DNA from: an uncultured Rhodospirillales bacterium
GTDB taxonomy: Bacteria; Pseudomonadota; Alphaproteobacteria; CACIAM-22H2
Length of the DNA stretch: 64,000 nt
Reading direction: 5' to 3'
NCBI GenBank assembly: GCA_937926175.1
Contig: CALANV010000016.1
Coordinates: 1 to 64,000 of the forward strand
This document shows positions 43,607 to 53,176 of this stretch, piece after piece. The translations under genes were made by a program, and so were the position numbers. The number at the start of each line of letters is the position of its first letter. Within the stretch, counting starts at the first letter, position 1. The notes beneath the pieces are model-generated. The model searched no databases. It was not told the DNA's origin and worked only from the letters and a program-made list of their open reading frames with translations.

Positions 43607-44293
43607 CTACTGCAAATGCCACGCGAAGAAGGCGAGCGTGCGCTCGCGTGCGAGCTTCGCGCTTTCGGCATGGTAGCTGCCGCGCTGATCGCAGTTGAAG
43701 CCGTGTCCGGCAGGATAGATGTGGATCTCGACGCGATCTTTCTGGGCGGCGCGGATCTTGTCGACCTCGCTCAGCGGAATGGCGTGGTCCTTCTCGCCGA
43801 AATGCATCATCACCGGGCAGCGCGGCACGGCATCGGCATGGTTGCCGATGCCGCCGCCGTAGTACGACACGGCAGCGGCGAAGCCGTCGAGTCCCGTGGC
43901 CGCGAGCCACGCGACGAGGCCGCCCCAGCAATAGCCGACAATGCCGATCTTGCCTACGCCGGCGATCGCATCGCGCGCGGCGGCGATGTCGAGCAGCGCC
44001 TGTTCGTTCGTGACCTTGCCCCGGATCTGGCGGCCCTCGGCGATGTCGGATTCACCGTATCCGAGTTCGACGCCGCGGCTGACGCGGTCGAACAGGGCCG
44101 GGGCGATCGCCACGTAGCCGTCCTTTGCGAAGCCGTCGACGACGCTGCGGATGTGGTCGTTGACGCCGAAGATCTCTTGGACGACGACGAGGCCGCCCTT
44201 CGGCATGCCCGTGGGATCGGCGCGATAGGCGGAGAGCACATGGCCGTCGGCGGCGGTCAGGGTCGTGTTGCCGAGCGCGTTTACGGTGGTCAA
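43607..44293 (-). CDS. Dienelactone hydrolase family protein
   Basis: 228 residues. The alpha/beta hydrolase triad of the family is visible: Cys in IVGYCWGGLVAW, Asp in the MHFGEKDHAIP region and His in PAGHGFNCD, with the Glu of VVQEIFGVNDHI. Such enzymes open dienelactones or related cyclic esters in aromatic breakdown. The start is a TTG at 44291-44293 with AAGGAGG at ideal distance; no better start exists. No other aromatic-pathway gene is near, so its substrate is open. Confidence 0.9.
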   Translation of the reverse strand: MTTVNALGNTTLTAADGHVLSAYRADPTGMPKGGLVVVQEIFGVNDHIRSVVDGFAKDGYVAIAPALFDRVSRGVELGYGESDIAEGRQIRGKVTNEQALLDIAAARDAIAGVGKIGIVGYCWGGLVAWLAATGLDGFAAAVSYYGGGIGNHADAVPRCPVMMHFGEKDHAIPLSEVDKIRAAQKDRVEIHIYPAGHGFNCDQRGSYHAESAKLARERTLAFFAWHLQ

Positions 44294-44399
44294 GGCGTCC
44301 TCCTTCTTCGATCGTCCCGGAGCCTTACCACCTTGCCCGCATGCGGGACAAGCCGCTCACCGGGGCCGTCCCGCGACGGAACGCGCGCCACGACTGCGG

Positions 44400-44768
44400 C
44401 GTTGCGCGTCGGGTTGGTTGCGCCGGGTCATGATGCGTGGAACGTAACGGTCGCGCTCTTCGCGGATGTCGCGGTCGGGCTCTACCGGGGCGATCTTTTC
44501 ATGAAGGGCACTCTTCCGGTGGCCGGGCGGATGCTCGGCCCGGCGGATTTGACCGCGCCGGTGTTGTCCGTCGTCGACCCGGAAAGTCGCCTCATGCCGC
44601 CCGCATCCGTGATTGCGTTCCCGGCGGTATCACGGTGCCGGACCCGGGTGCGTGCTTCGGTACATGGGCGATGCCGGCGTCACGCAGCGGCACCTGGGCA
44701 TCCTGACCGGCGACCGGACGCATCGTCACCTGTGGCCGGAGATCCTCGACTGGCTTCGCGCGACCTGA
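44400..44768 (+). pseudogene. Remnant of a PHA-synthase-like alpha/beta hydrolase (C-terminal part)
   Basis: Only about the last 120 residues of a PhaC-like alpha/beta hydrolase are seen. In one frame: APGHDAWNVTVALFADVAVG, LYRGDLFMKGTLPVAGR, LTAPVLSVVDPESRLMPPASV. The match then jumps to another frame at about 44625-44650: VLRYMGDAGVTQRHLGILTG and HRHLWPEILDWLRAT, stop at 44766-44768. This order is that of a PHA synthase-like hydrolase with the catalytic Asp (VVDPESR) and His (QRHLG) regions. No N-terminal half or nucleophile is present. A dead gene remnant; a phasin gene occurs at 55352. Confidence 0.7.
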
Positions 44769-44786
44769 AGCGCGCCGCCGCACGCG

Positions 44787-45887
44787 TCAGACGTTGAAGC
44801 GGAACAGCATCACGTCGCCGTCGGCGACGACGTAGTCGCGGCCTTCCTGGCGCATCTTGCCGGCTTCCTTCGCGCCCTGCTCGCCGCCGTAGGCGACGTA
44901 ATCGTCATATGCGATGACTTCGGCGCAGATGAAGCCCCGCTCGAAATCGCTATGGATCACGCCGGCCGCCTCTGGCGCCTTGGCGCCCTTGCGTACGGTC
45001 CAGGCGCGCGCCTCCTTGGGCCCGGCGGTGAAGTAGGTGATGAGGTTGAGCAGGCCGTAGCCGGCGCGAATGACGCGGGCGAGCCCGGTCTCGCTCAGGC
45101 CGAGCGATTCGAGGAAGGCCTGCCGCTCGGTCTCGTCTGGCAGGGCGGCGACCTCTGCTTCGATGGCGGCCGAGATGACCACGGACGAAGCGCCTTCCTG
45201 TGCCGCCTTGGCCGCCACCTTGCGCGACAGCTCGTTGCCGGTGGCAGCGGCCTCTTCCTCGACGTTGCAGACGTAAAGGACGGGCTTGGTGGTGAGCAGC
45301 TGAAGCTGCTTGACGAGCGACGCCTGCTCGGGCGTCGGCGTGAAGGCCCGGCCGGGCTTTCCCTCGCGCAGGAGGGCGAGGATCGGTTCCATGACCTCGA
45401 GTTGCGTCTTCGCCTCCTTGTCGCCGCCGCGCGCCTTCTTCTGCGCGGTCACCACGCGCTTTTCCAGACTTTCGAGGTCGGCGAGCATCAGCTCCGTCTC
45501 GACCGTCTCGGCGTCGCGCAGCGGATCGACCGATCCCTCGACATGGGTGACGTCGCTGCCTTCGAAGCAGCGCAGCACGTGCGCGATCGCGTCAACCTCG
45601 CGGATGTTGGCGAGGAACTGGTTGCCCAGGCCCTCGCCCTTCGAGGCGCCGCGCACCAGCCCGGCGATGTCGACGAACTCCAGCTGCGTCGGGACCTTGC
45701 GTGCCGATTTCGCCAGGCGGGCGAGCGTATCAAGCCGCGCGTCCGGCACCGGCACGCGGCCGATATTCGGTTCGATCGTGCAGAACGGATAATTCGCGGC
45801 CGCGGCGGTCGCGGTCGCCGTCAGTGCGTTGAACAGGGTCGACTTGCCGACGTTCGGCAGGCCGACGATGCCGCAGCGGAAACCCAT
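44787..45887 (-). CDS. ychF: Redox-regulated ATPase YchF (Obg-like)
   Basis: 366 residues, the standard length. G1 loop GIVGLPNVGKSTLFNALT, FVDIAGLVRGASKGEGLGNQFLANIREVDAI (G3 and family signature), the altered G4 region (CNVEEE, as expected for ATP preference) and a C-terminal TGS domain (FTAGPKEARAWTV... GFICAEVIAYDDYVAYGGEQGAK) are seen. YchF binds ribosomes and reacts to oxidative stress. It starts 5 bases after the pth stop, the common ychF-pth pairing. Confidence 0.96.
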   Translation of the reverse strand: MGFRCGIVGLPNVGKSTLFNALTATATAAAANYPFCTIEPNIGRVPVPDARLDTLARLAKSARKVPTQLEFVDIAGLVRGASKGEGLGNQFLANIREVDAIAHVLRCFEGSDVTHVEGSVDPLRDAETVETELMLADLESLEKRVVTAQKKARGGDKEAKTQLEVMEPILALLREGKPGRAFTPTPEQASLVKQLQLLTTKPVLYVCNVEEEAAATGNELSRKVAAKAAQEGASSVVISAAIEAEVAALPDETERQAFLESLGLSETGLARVIRAGYGLLNLITYFTAGPKEARAWTVRKGAKAPEAAGVIHSDFERGFICAEVIAYDDYVAYGGEQGAKEAGKMRQEGRDYVVADGDVMLFRFNV

Positions 45888-45892
45888 GTCGT

Positions 45893-46510
45893 CTAGTCCT
45901 TGTTCAAATCGGTCCGGGGCGGCTTCGGCGCGGGTGGGTTCATCGCATGCGCGACGCGGCTCATGAAACCGCTTTCATCGCCGGCGACGAGGCGCGGCAC
46001 CTCGGCGGCGATTGCCTCGAGCAGCGGCTCCAGCCAGACCGCGTCCGCCTTGGAAAAATCGTGCAGCACATAGCCGCTGACCAGGCGCTTGTCGCCCGGA
46101 TGGCCGATACCGATGCGCACGCGCCAATAATCCGGCCCGAGATGCGCATCGATGGATTTGAGCCCGTTGTGGCCGGCGTTGCCGCCGCCGCGCTTGACGC
46201 GGAGCCGACCCGGCGCGAGGTCGAGTTCGTCATAGAAGACGAAGATCTGCGACGGATCGATCTTGTAGAAGCGCGCCGCGGCCGCGACCGAACGCCCCGA
46301 CTCGTTCATATAGGTCTGCGGCTTCAGGGCGACCACCCTGGTGCCGTCGATCTGGCCGTCGGCGGCGAGCCCCTCGAAGCGTGCGCGATAGGGGCCGAAG
46401 CCATGGCGACGGGCGATCGCGTCCACCGCCATGAATCCGACGTTGTGTCGGTGCCTGGCATAGGTCGGCCCGGGATTGCCCAGGCCGACCAGCAAAACGA
46501 GATCCGCCAA
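45893..46510 (-). CDS. pth: Peptidyl-tRNA hydrolase
   Basis: 205 residues. LVGLGNPGPTYARHRHNVGFMAVD contains the catalytic His and Asn, and KPQTYMNESGRSV and RVKRGGGNAGHNGLKS are the other family motifs. It frees tRNA from peptides dropped by the ribosome. The gene lies 9 bases behind rplY and just before ychF. Confidence 0.96.
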   Translation of the reverse strand: MADLVLLVGLGNPGPTYARHRHNVGFMAVDAIARRHGFGPYRARFEGLAADGQIDGTRVVALKPQTYMNESGRSVAAAARFYKIDPSQIFVFYDELDLAPGRLRVKRGGGNAGHNGLKSIDAHLGPDYWRVRIGIGHPGDKRLVSGYVLHDFSKADAVWLEPLLEAIAAEVPRLVAGDESGFMSRVAHAMNPPAPKPPRTDLNKD

Positions 46511-46519
46511 TGCCGCCGA

Positions 46520-47227
46520 TTACTTCTTGCCGGCGGCCTTCTTCTCGCCGGCCGCGGGCGCCTTGGCCGCCCCACCGGCGGCAGCCTGCGGCGCCGGTGC
46601 GGAAGCGCCGGCCTCGGCCGGCGCACCGGCCGCCGGGCCGCCTTCCTCGGCACCGCGCAGGACGGACGGTGCCGCGATCGCCGCGATCGTGAAGTCGCGC
46701 GTCGTGATGGTCGGGCGCACGCCTTCGGGCAGCTTGACGGCGCTGATGTGCACGCTGTCGCCGATGTCGAGGCCCTCGAGGTTCACGGTAATGACCTGCG
46801 GAATGTTCTCGACCGAGCAGTAGACCTCGATCTCGTGGCGGACGACGTTGAGCACGCCGCCGCGCTTCAGACCGGGCGAGCGCTCCTGGTTCTCGAACCG
46901 CACCGGCACCGCCACGCGGATCTGCGTCTTCGCCCCCACGCGCTGGAAGTCGACGTGTTCGGGTCTGTCGGTCACCGGGTGAAGCTGCACGTCGCGCGGC
47001 AGCACGCGTTCGCTGCGGCCGTCGATCTGCACGTCGAACACGCGGGTGAAGAAGCCCGGCTTCTGGAACTCGCGGATGAGGTCTCTCGGATCCAGCTCGA
47101 TCAGTGTCGGGGGCTGGTTGTCACCGTAGATCACGCCGGGAACGCGGCCAGCCCGGCGTACGGCGCGGGCGGCCCCCTTTCCGGCCCGCTGGCGCAGCTG
47201 CGCCGAAATCGTCACTGTCTCGACCAT
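46520..47227 (-). CDS. rplY: 50S ribosomal protein L25, general stress (Ctc) form
   Basis: 235 residues. The start TISAQLRQRAGKGAARAVRRAGRVPGVIYG and the second domain (PVRFENQERSPGLKRGGVLN, then ITVNLEGLDIGDSVHIS) are those of the long, two-domain L25/Ctc protein that binds 5S rRNA. The last 45 residues are an Ala/Pro/Lys low-complexity tail. ATG at 47227 with AAAGGAGAG; the frame before it (to 47275) is not part of the family. Cotranscribed with pth and ychF. Confidence 0.95.
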   Translation of the reverse strand: MVETVTISAQLRQRAGKGAARAVRRAGRVPGVIYGDNQPPTLIELDPRDLIREFQKPGFFTRVFDVQIDGRSERVLPRDVQLHPVTDRPEHVDFQRVGAKTQIRVAVPVRFENQERSPGLKRGGVLNVVRHEIEVYCSVENIPQVITVNLEGLDIGDSVHISAVKLPEGVRPTITTRDFTIAAIAAPSVLRGAEEGGPAAGAPAEAGASAPAPQAAAGGAAKAPAAGEKKAAGKK

Positions 47228-47306
47228 CTTTCTCTCCTTTTCGGCAATCGGCGTCGGCCTCCAGGGGTGCCGCACGCCGGCATGAGGCCCGGTCTCGCGT
47301 CCGGGC

Positions 47307-48239
<933 letters not shown>

Positions 48240-48383
48240 CGCCCCTGGGACCCGTGCGAGCGGACGGTTAATGCCCTGAAATTCAAACAGGAAACCCGCG
48301 ACGGATCATTCCCGGCGCGGGGCGGCGCGGAATGTATCAGGGTGTCATACCAGTGTAAACCGGCATGAGGCCCCGAAGGTGCC

Positions 48384-49238
48384 CTAACGGGCGGACGGCA
48401 CGGGCGGGGCCGCCTGCTCGACCAGTTCGACGATACCCTCGGCCGCCCCCTCGGCGACCGCGACCGCCAGCTCGGCCCAGGCCCGCTCCAGATACGCGGC
48501 CGGAACGTCGTTCTGCTGGTTGACTTGGCCGATTTCGGTGCCGTCCGGCGCCAGAACGGTCCATCGCACGTCGACGGCACGGAGCTGGGCTCCCTTGGGG
48601 GTGATCGCGACCGTACCGTTGACGACCAGGCTGTCCGTCACGGAGGCGTCGACCGGCGTGATGCCGAAGCGGCGCAGCGCGTAGTCGAGCGCGCGGGAAA
48701 GCGCGATGTCGCCCCCTTCGGGCGTGCCGTTGATCGTGCCGATGCGGACTGCGCGCCGCGCCGGCGGGGCGGCGGCGACCGCGACCGCATCGGGCTGCAG
48801 CGCCCTGGCGAACAGTGCGGCCGTGTCCTGGATCTCCGGCGGAATCCGGTCGTTGGCGTCGGCGCTTGCCGCGCGCGCGAGCTCGTGCGTGCCGACGACG
48901 TCGCTGGAGGGCGCGCGCAGGACGAGTCGGACGCGGCTGCCGTCGAGCAGGTCGCCGTGGAGCACGAAGCTCGCCGCGTTGCGGCTGCGCGTGCTCGCGG
49001 GCACGTTCTCGCGGCGAAGCGCTTCGGCCAGGTGCTCGGCAAGCCGCGCCGCCTCGGGGTCCGGCAGGCCGGCGACCGGCTGAACGAACACCCCGGCGCG
49101 GTCGGGCAGCACCAGCAGTTGGTTGCCTTCTCGCTTCTCGTCGGGTTGGAACGGGCGCGGCAGATCGCCGCAGCCGGCGAGCAGCAGCGCGGCCGCGGCG
49201 ACGGCCCCATGGACGAGCGACCGTGATCTAAAGAGCAC
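48384..49238 (-). CDS. Putative lipoprotein, 284 aa
   Basis: A signal peptide with lipobox LLLAGC (Cys23) shows that it is a lipoprotein, to be processed by the Lgt encoded at 51172. The rest is a soluble periplasmic domain with no recognised family, though LAEALRRENVPASTRSRNAASFVL and the later QLRAVDVRWTVLAPDG stretch look well structured. The start is a GTG at 49236-49238, just inside the tiny upstream frame. Lies behind the lgt-NDUFAF7-pgeF genes; function unknown. Confidence 0.75.
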   Translation of the reverse strand: MLFRSRSLVHGAVAAAALLLAGCGDLPRPFQPDEKREGNQLLVLPDRAGVFVQPVAGLPDPEAARLAEHLAEALRRENVPASTRSRNAASFVLHGDLLDGSRVRLVLRAPSSDVVGTHELARAASADANDRIPPEIQDTAALFARALQPDAVAVAAAPPARRAVRIGTINGTPEGGDIALSRALDYALRRFGITPVDASVTDSLVVNGTVAITPKGAQLRAVDVRWTVLAPDGTEIGQVNQQNDVPAAYLERAWAELAVAVAEGAAEGIVELVEQAAPPVPSAR

Positions 49239-49296
49239 AGGTCACCAGCACGAGACCGATGATGCAGAACAGGACGAACAGGATCAGGTGCGGCAT
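49228..49296 (-). CDS. Hydrophobic micropeptide, 22 aa (doubtful)
   Basis: A 22-codon frame that starts 3 bases after the pgeF stop and ends 11 bases inside the lipoprotein gene. The product (MPHLILFVLFCIIGLVLVTCAL) is a single membrane span. GGATAGG lies just before its ATG. It may serve only to couple translation of the lipoprotein gene, or be chance. Confidence 0.3.
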   Translation of the reverse strand: MPHLILFVLFCIIGLVLVTCAL

Positions 49297-49298
49297 GC

Positions 49299-50072
49299 CT
49301 ATCCGTCCAGCGCGATCGCGGAGAGGCCGCGTCCGTAATCCTTCTCGCCGCGCAGGCAGGCGCGACGATAGCTGAAGAAGAGGTCTTCTTCGCCGCACGT
49401 GTCGTGCGGCATCTGGTGCACGTCGCCGAGCCCGAGCTTGCGCAGCCGGCGCACGATGTAGCCGCGCAGGTCGAACATGTAATGGCCGGCCCGCGCCGCG
49501 GGCGTGAAGAACGCCGCGTCCGCCGGATCTGCGGCGATGAACGGGGCGGGAAACTCCGGGCCGACCTCGTAGGATCGCTGGGCGATGCACGGACCGATCG
49601 CCGCGACCATCGTCTCCGGCCGCGCGCCGTGCTTGACCATTGCGGCGACGGTGGCCTCGAGCACGCCGCCGATGGCGCCGCGCCAGCCCGCATGCGCCGC
49701 GCCGACGACGCGGGCCCTGCGGTCGGCAAACAGCACGGGCGCGCAATCGGCCGTGAGGATGCCGAGCGCGAGGCCCGGCCGCGCCGTGACCATTGCGTCC
49801 GCCTTGGGCGCGTTCTCGCGTGTCCACGGTTCCTCGACCTCGATCACGGTCGGGCTGTGAACCTGGTACAGCGTGACCAGCGACTCGGGCGTAAAGCCCA
49901 GACGGGCCATCGCGCGGCGCCGGTTCGTGGTGACGTTGTCGATCGCGTCGCCGGAGCCGAGCCCGCAGTTGAGCGAATCGAAGATGCCGCTGCTGACGCC
50001 GCCCCGGCGTGTGAAGAAGCCGTGTCGCACGCCGTCGATCGCATCGAGCGGACTCACCGTCAACATGGTCAT
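49299..50072 (-). CDS. pgeF: Purine nucleoside phosphorylase / laccase-domain protein (PgeF/YfiH)
   Basis: 257 residues. HGFFTRRGGVSSGIFDSLNCG, the metal ligands in ILTADCAPVLFAD and VGAAHAGWRGAIGG, and IGPCIAQRSYEVGPEF mark the YfiH/PgeF family. Members have been assigned both peptidoglycan-editing and adenosine-handling roles. The ATG at 50072 overlaps the methyltransferase stop (ATGA), so lgt, the methyltransferase and this gene are coupled in a row. Confidence 0.92.
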   Translation of the reverse strand: MTMLTVSPLDAIDGVRHGFFTRRGGVSSGIFDSLNCGLGSGDAIDNVTTNRRRAMARLGFTPESLVTLYQVHSPTVIEVEEPWTRENAPKADAMVTARPGLALGILTADCAPVLFADRRARVVGAAHAGWRGAIGGVLEATVAAMVKHGARPETMVAAIGPCIAQRSYEVGPEFPAPFIAADPADAAFFTPAARAGHYMFDLRGYIVRRLRKLGLGDVHQMPHDTCGEEDLFFSYRRACLRGEKDYGRGLSAIALDG

Positions 50073-51175
50073 TGCTGTCTCAGGCAAAGATTGGGGGCGG
50101 GATCGAAGCCGGGCGGCGGCGTTGCGCCGGGCGGCACGATCGCAAGCGCCTTGAACAGCGTGCCCATTCCGTCGTCGCCGATCAAGCGTTCGCATGCCGA
50201 CGCGATATCGCGGCGCTGCGCCGCCGTCGCGCGCCGCAGAAGCATTGCCGCGCGCGCGGCGATGCCCAAGCGATGAAGGAATATGCCTTGCGGCACCGGG
50301 CCATAGACGTCGGCGCCGACGCCGTGTGCGACGCGGGCAAGGGCGACGAAATCGACATGCGCGGTCAGGTCGCTGTCGCCGGGGTATGCCAGCGGATCGA
50401 CCTTCTGATGCCGCCGCACGGCCTGCAGCGTGTCGCCGATGCCGCTCGTCATCGGGCCGTAGTCGATCGCGAGCGCCGCACCGCCGGCCTTGACGCGGCG
50501 CGCAAGCTGCCGGGCGATCTCGCGCGACTCCGGGCTGATCTCGACGACCGCGCCGACCGGTGCGGACAGGTGCGCCGGTTCGAGTGCGGGATCGTCGACG
50601 CGCGGGCCGGGAACGAACGCAAAGCGGCCCGACGTCGCATCGAGGTCGACACATCGCACGTGCCATCCATCGGCGCCGCGCACGAATTGTTGGACCGGCA
50701 GCGCATCGAAGAATTCGTTGGCGATGATGACCGCAGGACCGTCGGGCACGGTGGCGAGCGAATCGTGCCATGTCGGGTTCGCATCCTGCAGTGCGGCGGC
50801 CTGCAGCGCGCGAAGACGCGGGTTGATCTCGACGAGATGGAGATCGATCGCCGCGCGGAACGCGGGCAACGCCTGGCTTACCGCGCGCAGCGCGTCGCGC
50901 ATCAGCGTGCCGCGCCCGGGGCCGAGCTCGACCAGCCGGACCGGACGCGGCTGACCCGTGCTCAGCCAGATCTCGGCGGCCCAAAGCCCGAGCAGCTCGC
51001 CGAACATCTGACTGATCTCCGGCGCGGTGATGAAGTCGCCGCTTGTGCCGATGGCCTCGGCACGGCGGTAATAGCCGTGCTCGGGATGCCCGAGACACAG
51101 CGCCATGTAGTCGGCGACCGGAATGGGGCCGTCGCGCCGGATGCAGTCCGCGAGCAACGCGCCGAGCGCCGTCAC
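50069..51175 (-). CDS. SAM-dependent methyltransferase, NDUFAF7/MidA family
   Basis: 368 residues. DYMALCLGHPEHGYYRRAEAIGTSGDFITAPEISQMFGELLGLW and VRLVELGPGRGTLMRDALR (SAM loop), then EFFDALPVQQFV, are the family signature. The mitochondrial relative methylates an arginine of NDUFS2 in complex I assembly; the bacterial target is presumed similar. A GTG at 51173-51175 overlaps the lgt stop as GTGA and is taken as start; the frame upstream lies inside lgt. Confidence 0.92.
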   Translation of the reverse strand: MTALGALLADCIRRDGPIPVADYMALCLGHPEHGYYRRAEAIGTSGDFITAPEISQMFGELLGLWAAEIWLSTGQPRPVRLVELGPGRGTLMRDALRAVSQALPAFRAAIDLHLVEINPRLRALQAAALQDANPTWHDSLATVPDGPAVIIANEFFDALPVQQFVRGADGWHVRCVDLDATSGRFAFVPGPRVDDPALEPAHLSAPVGAVVEISPESREIARQLARRVKAGGAALAIDYGPMTSGIGDTLQAVRRHQKVDPLAYPGDSDLTAHVDFVALARVAHGVGADVYGPVPQGIFLHRLGIAARAAMLLRRATAAQRRDIASACERLIGDDGMGTLFKALAIVPPGATPPPGFDPAPNLCLRQQ

Positions 51176-51996
51176 GTCGCCGGCTTCTCGATCGGCAGCG
51201 GCGGCTGTCGGCGGCTCCTGACGATCAGATACGCGCCGATCAACAGCATGGGCAGCGACAGGATCTGGCCCATCGTGACCCCGCCGAGGATGAAGCCGAG
51301 ATGCGCGTCGGGCTCGCGGAAGCACTCGCTGATGATTCGTGCAAGCGCATAGCCGGCGAGGAAGGCGCCGCCCAGGGCGCCCGGATGGCGCCGCATCTCC
51401 GTGCGGTGGGCAAGCCAGGCGAGGACGGCGAACAGCACCAGACCCTCGAGCGCCGCTTCGTAAAGCTGGCTCGGGTGGCGCGGCTCGGGGCCGCCATGCG
51501 GGAAGACCATGGCCCAGGGCACGTCGCTCGGCCGGCCGAAGAGTTCACCGTTGATGAAGTTGGCGAGGCGGCCGAAGAACAGGCCGATCGGCGTTGCCGC
51601 GGCGACGACGTCGCCGACGGTGAGAAACGGGATGCGATGGCGCCGCGCGAACAGCCAGATCGCGAGGATCACCCCGACGAGACCGCCGTGGAACGACATG
51701 CCGCCGCGCCACAGGAACAGCACCTCGAGCGGATTGGCGATGTAATAGCCCGGCTTGTAGAACAGCACGTAGCCCAGACGGCCGCCGAGGATGATCCCAA
51801 GCGTCGCCCAGACGACGAAGTCGTCGATCGCGGCCCGATCCATCACCTGGGGCGGACGGCGGGTGAGATGAATGACGTAGCGCCAGCCGAACAGGATGCC
51901 GGCGATATAGGCCAGTGCGTACCATCGGATTGCGAACGGACCGATCTCGATCGCGACCGGATCGATCGACGGGAATGTCAGCGCAAAGGTAATCAC
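51172..51996 (-). CDS. lgt: Prolipoprotein diacylglyceryl transferase
   Basis: 274 residues with about seven membrane spans. The family signature GRLANFINGELFGRPSDVPWAMVFP and HPSQLYEAALEGLVLF, with the essential His and Arg regions, are present. It moves diacylglycerol from phosphatidylglycerol to the lipobox Cys of prolipoproteins in the inner membrane. First gene of the lgt-methyltransferase-pgeF row; divergent from ubiK. Confidence 0.96.
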   Translation of the reverse strand: MITFALTFPSIDPVAIEIGPFAIRWYALAYIAGILFGWRYVIHLTRRPPQVMDRAAIDDFVVWATLGIILGGRLGYVLFYKPGYYIANPLEVLFLWRGGMSFHGGLVGVILAIWLFARRHRIPFLTVGDVVAAATPIGLFFGRLANFINGELFGRPSDVPWAMVFPHGGPEPRHPSQLYEAALEGLVLFAVLAWLAHRTEMRRHPGALGGAFLAGYALARIISECFREPDAHLGFILGGVTMGQILSLPMLLIGAYLIVRSRRQPPLPIEKPAT

Positions 51997-52170
51997 GGGC
52001 GCGAACTCGTCTGTTCGTTCAATTCAGCGATGGCCGTCGCGGCGTCATGAGGCGTTATAGGGACGCAGGTCAGGCTGTGCAACGACGCGAGTCACGCGCC
52101 GTCGCGCACGGATGGAAACGCCGCCCATCGTCGTGGATAATCGGGGACGCGACAACATACGAGGTTACGC

Positions 52171-52461
52171 ATGCAGACCGACAACCGCTTCCTGGACGAC
52201 ATTGCGCGCGCGGCGAGCGGCGCGCTCGGCGCGCTCGCCGGCGTGCGCACCGAAATCGAAGCGCAGTTGCGCGGCATGCTGGAGCGCTGGCTGAAGTCGC
52301 AGGACTTCGTGACGCGCGAGGAATTCGAGGCCGTCAAGGCGATGGCGGCGCGCGCGCGGGAGGAGAACGAAATGCTCGCAGAGCGTGTGGCCGCGCTCGA
52401 GGCTGCGCTGGCCGGCCGGACGGATCGTCCGGCGCCGTCGGGCGCGCCGGGCGGCGAATGA
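52171..52461 (+). CDS. ubiK: Ubiquinone biosynthesis accessory factor UbiK
   Basis: 96 residues. NRFLDDIARAASGALGALAGVRTEIEAQLR followed by FVTREEFEAVKAMAARAREENEMLAERVAALE is the BMFP (DUF526) pattern with a C-terminal coiled coil that forms trimers. It helps the Ubi complex at the membrane. Divergent from lgt across about 170 bases. Confidence 0.9.
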   Translation: MQTDNRFLDDIARAASGALGALAGVRTEIEAQLRGMLERWLKSQDFVTREEFEAVKAMAARAREENEMLAERVAALEAALAGRTDRPAPSGAPGGE

Positions 52462-52654
52462 ACGGACCGGCCCGGGGCGCATGAAATAATCCCCATGAAA
52501 TTGGGCGTTCTGTCCGTTTTCGCCTTGCGTCCGTGACTCGCCTCTGGCAACCTACATTCTGTTGTGTATCGCGGTCATCTTTTACACAACCTGTCGAAGA
52601 TCGATCGCGGTTCCGGTGCCACGCTTTTCGGTTGCGCACTGGGAGGGCGCTTAA

Positions 52655-53158
52655 ATGCCAGACGTTTCGGCATCCATCTTCGGGCAGAACCCTCATCCCC
52701 TTGATCTTGTTGAAGAAATAGCTTTCGCGAACGAGTGGGCGTTCGACCGGACGAGCGACGACGAGCTGGTCGCGCAGATTCCCGGTCGCTGGTGCGACTA
52801 CCGGCTTTACTTCGGCTGGAGCCCCGACATGAGCGCCCTTCAGTTCTCGTGCGGGCTCGACCTCCGGGTTCCCAAGCAGCGCCGCGGCGCGGTGAACGAG
52901 TTGCTGGCGCTTGCCAACGAGCGCCTCTGGCTCGGACATTTCGAGCTCTGCTCCGACGAAGACACGCCGATGTTCCGGCACACGGTCCCGCTGCGTGGCC
53001 TGCGGGGGGCGTCGGTGGAGCAGCTCGAGGATCTCGTGGACGTCGCCCTCAACGAGTGCGAGCGGTATTACCCGGCGTTTCAGTACGTGATCTGGGGCGG
53101 CCGGTCCCCTGCCGAGGCGGTGGCCGCCGCCTGCCTCGATCCGCAAGGCGAGGCCTGA
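52655..53158 (+). CDS. YbjN domain protein
   Basis: 167 residues. It has the alpha-beta YbjN fold pattern with WAFDRTSDDELVAQIPGRWCDYRLYFGWS, then LALANERLWLGHFELCSDEDTPMFRHTVPL. YbjN proteins have been tied to type III secretion-chaperone-like folds and stress or motility control, but their role is not settled. The gene is 18 bases ahead of proC and probably in one transcript with it. Confidence 0.88.
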   Translation: MPDVSASIFGQNPHPLDLVEEIAFANEWAFDRTSDDELVAQIPGRWCDYRLYFGWSPDMSALQFSCGLDLRVPKQRRGAVNELLALANERLWLGHFELCSDEDTPMFRHTVPLRGLRGASVEQLEDLVDVALNECERYYPAFQYVIWGGRSPAEAVAAACLDPQGEA

Positions 53159-53176
53159 ACCGGAGCCCATAATCCA

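Noticed and set aside
43502..44797. 431-codon plus-strand frame taken as one protein
   Set aside because: It runs opposite the dienelactone hydrolase gene and only its end matches the PHA-synthase-like remnant; not a real protein.
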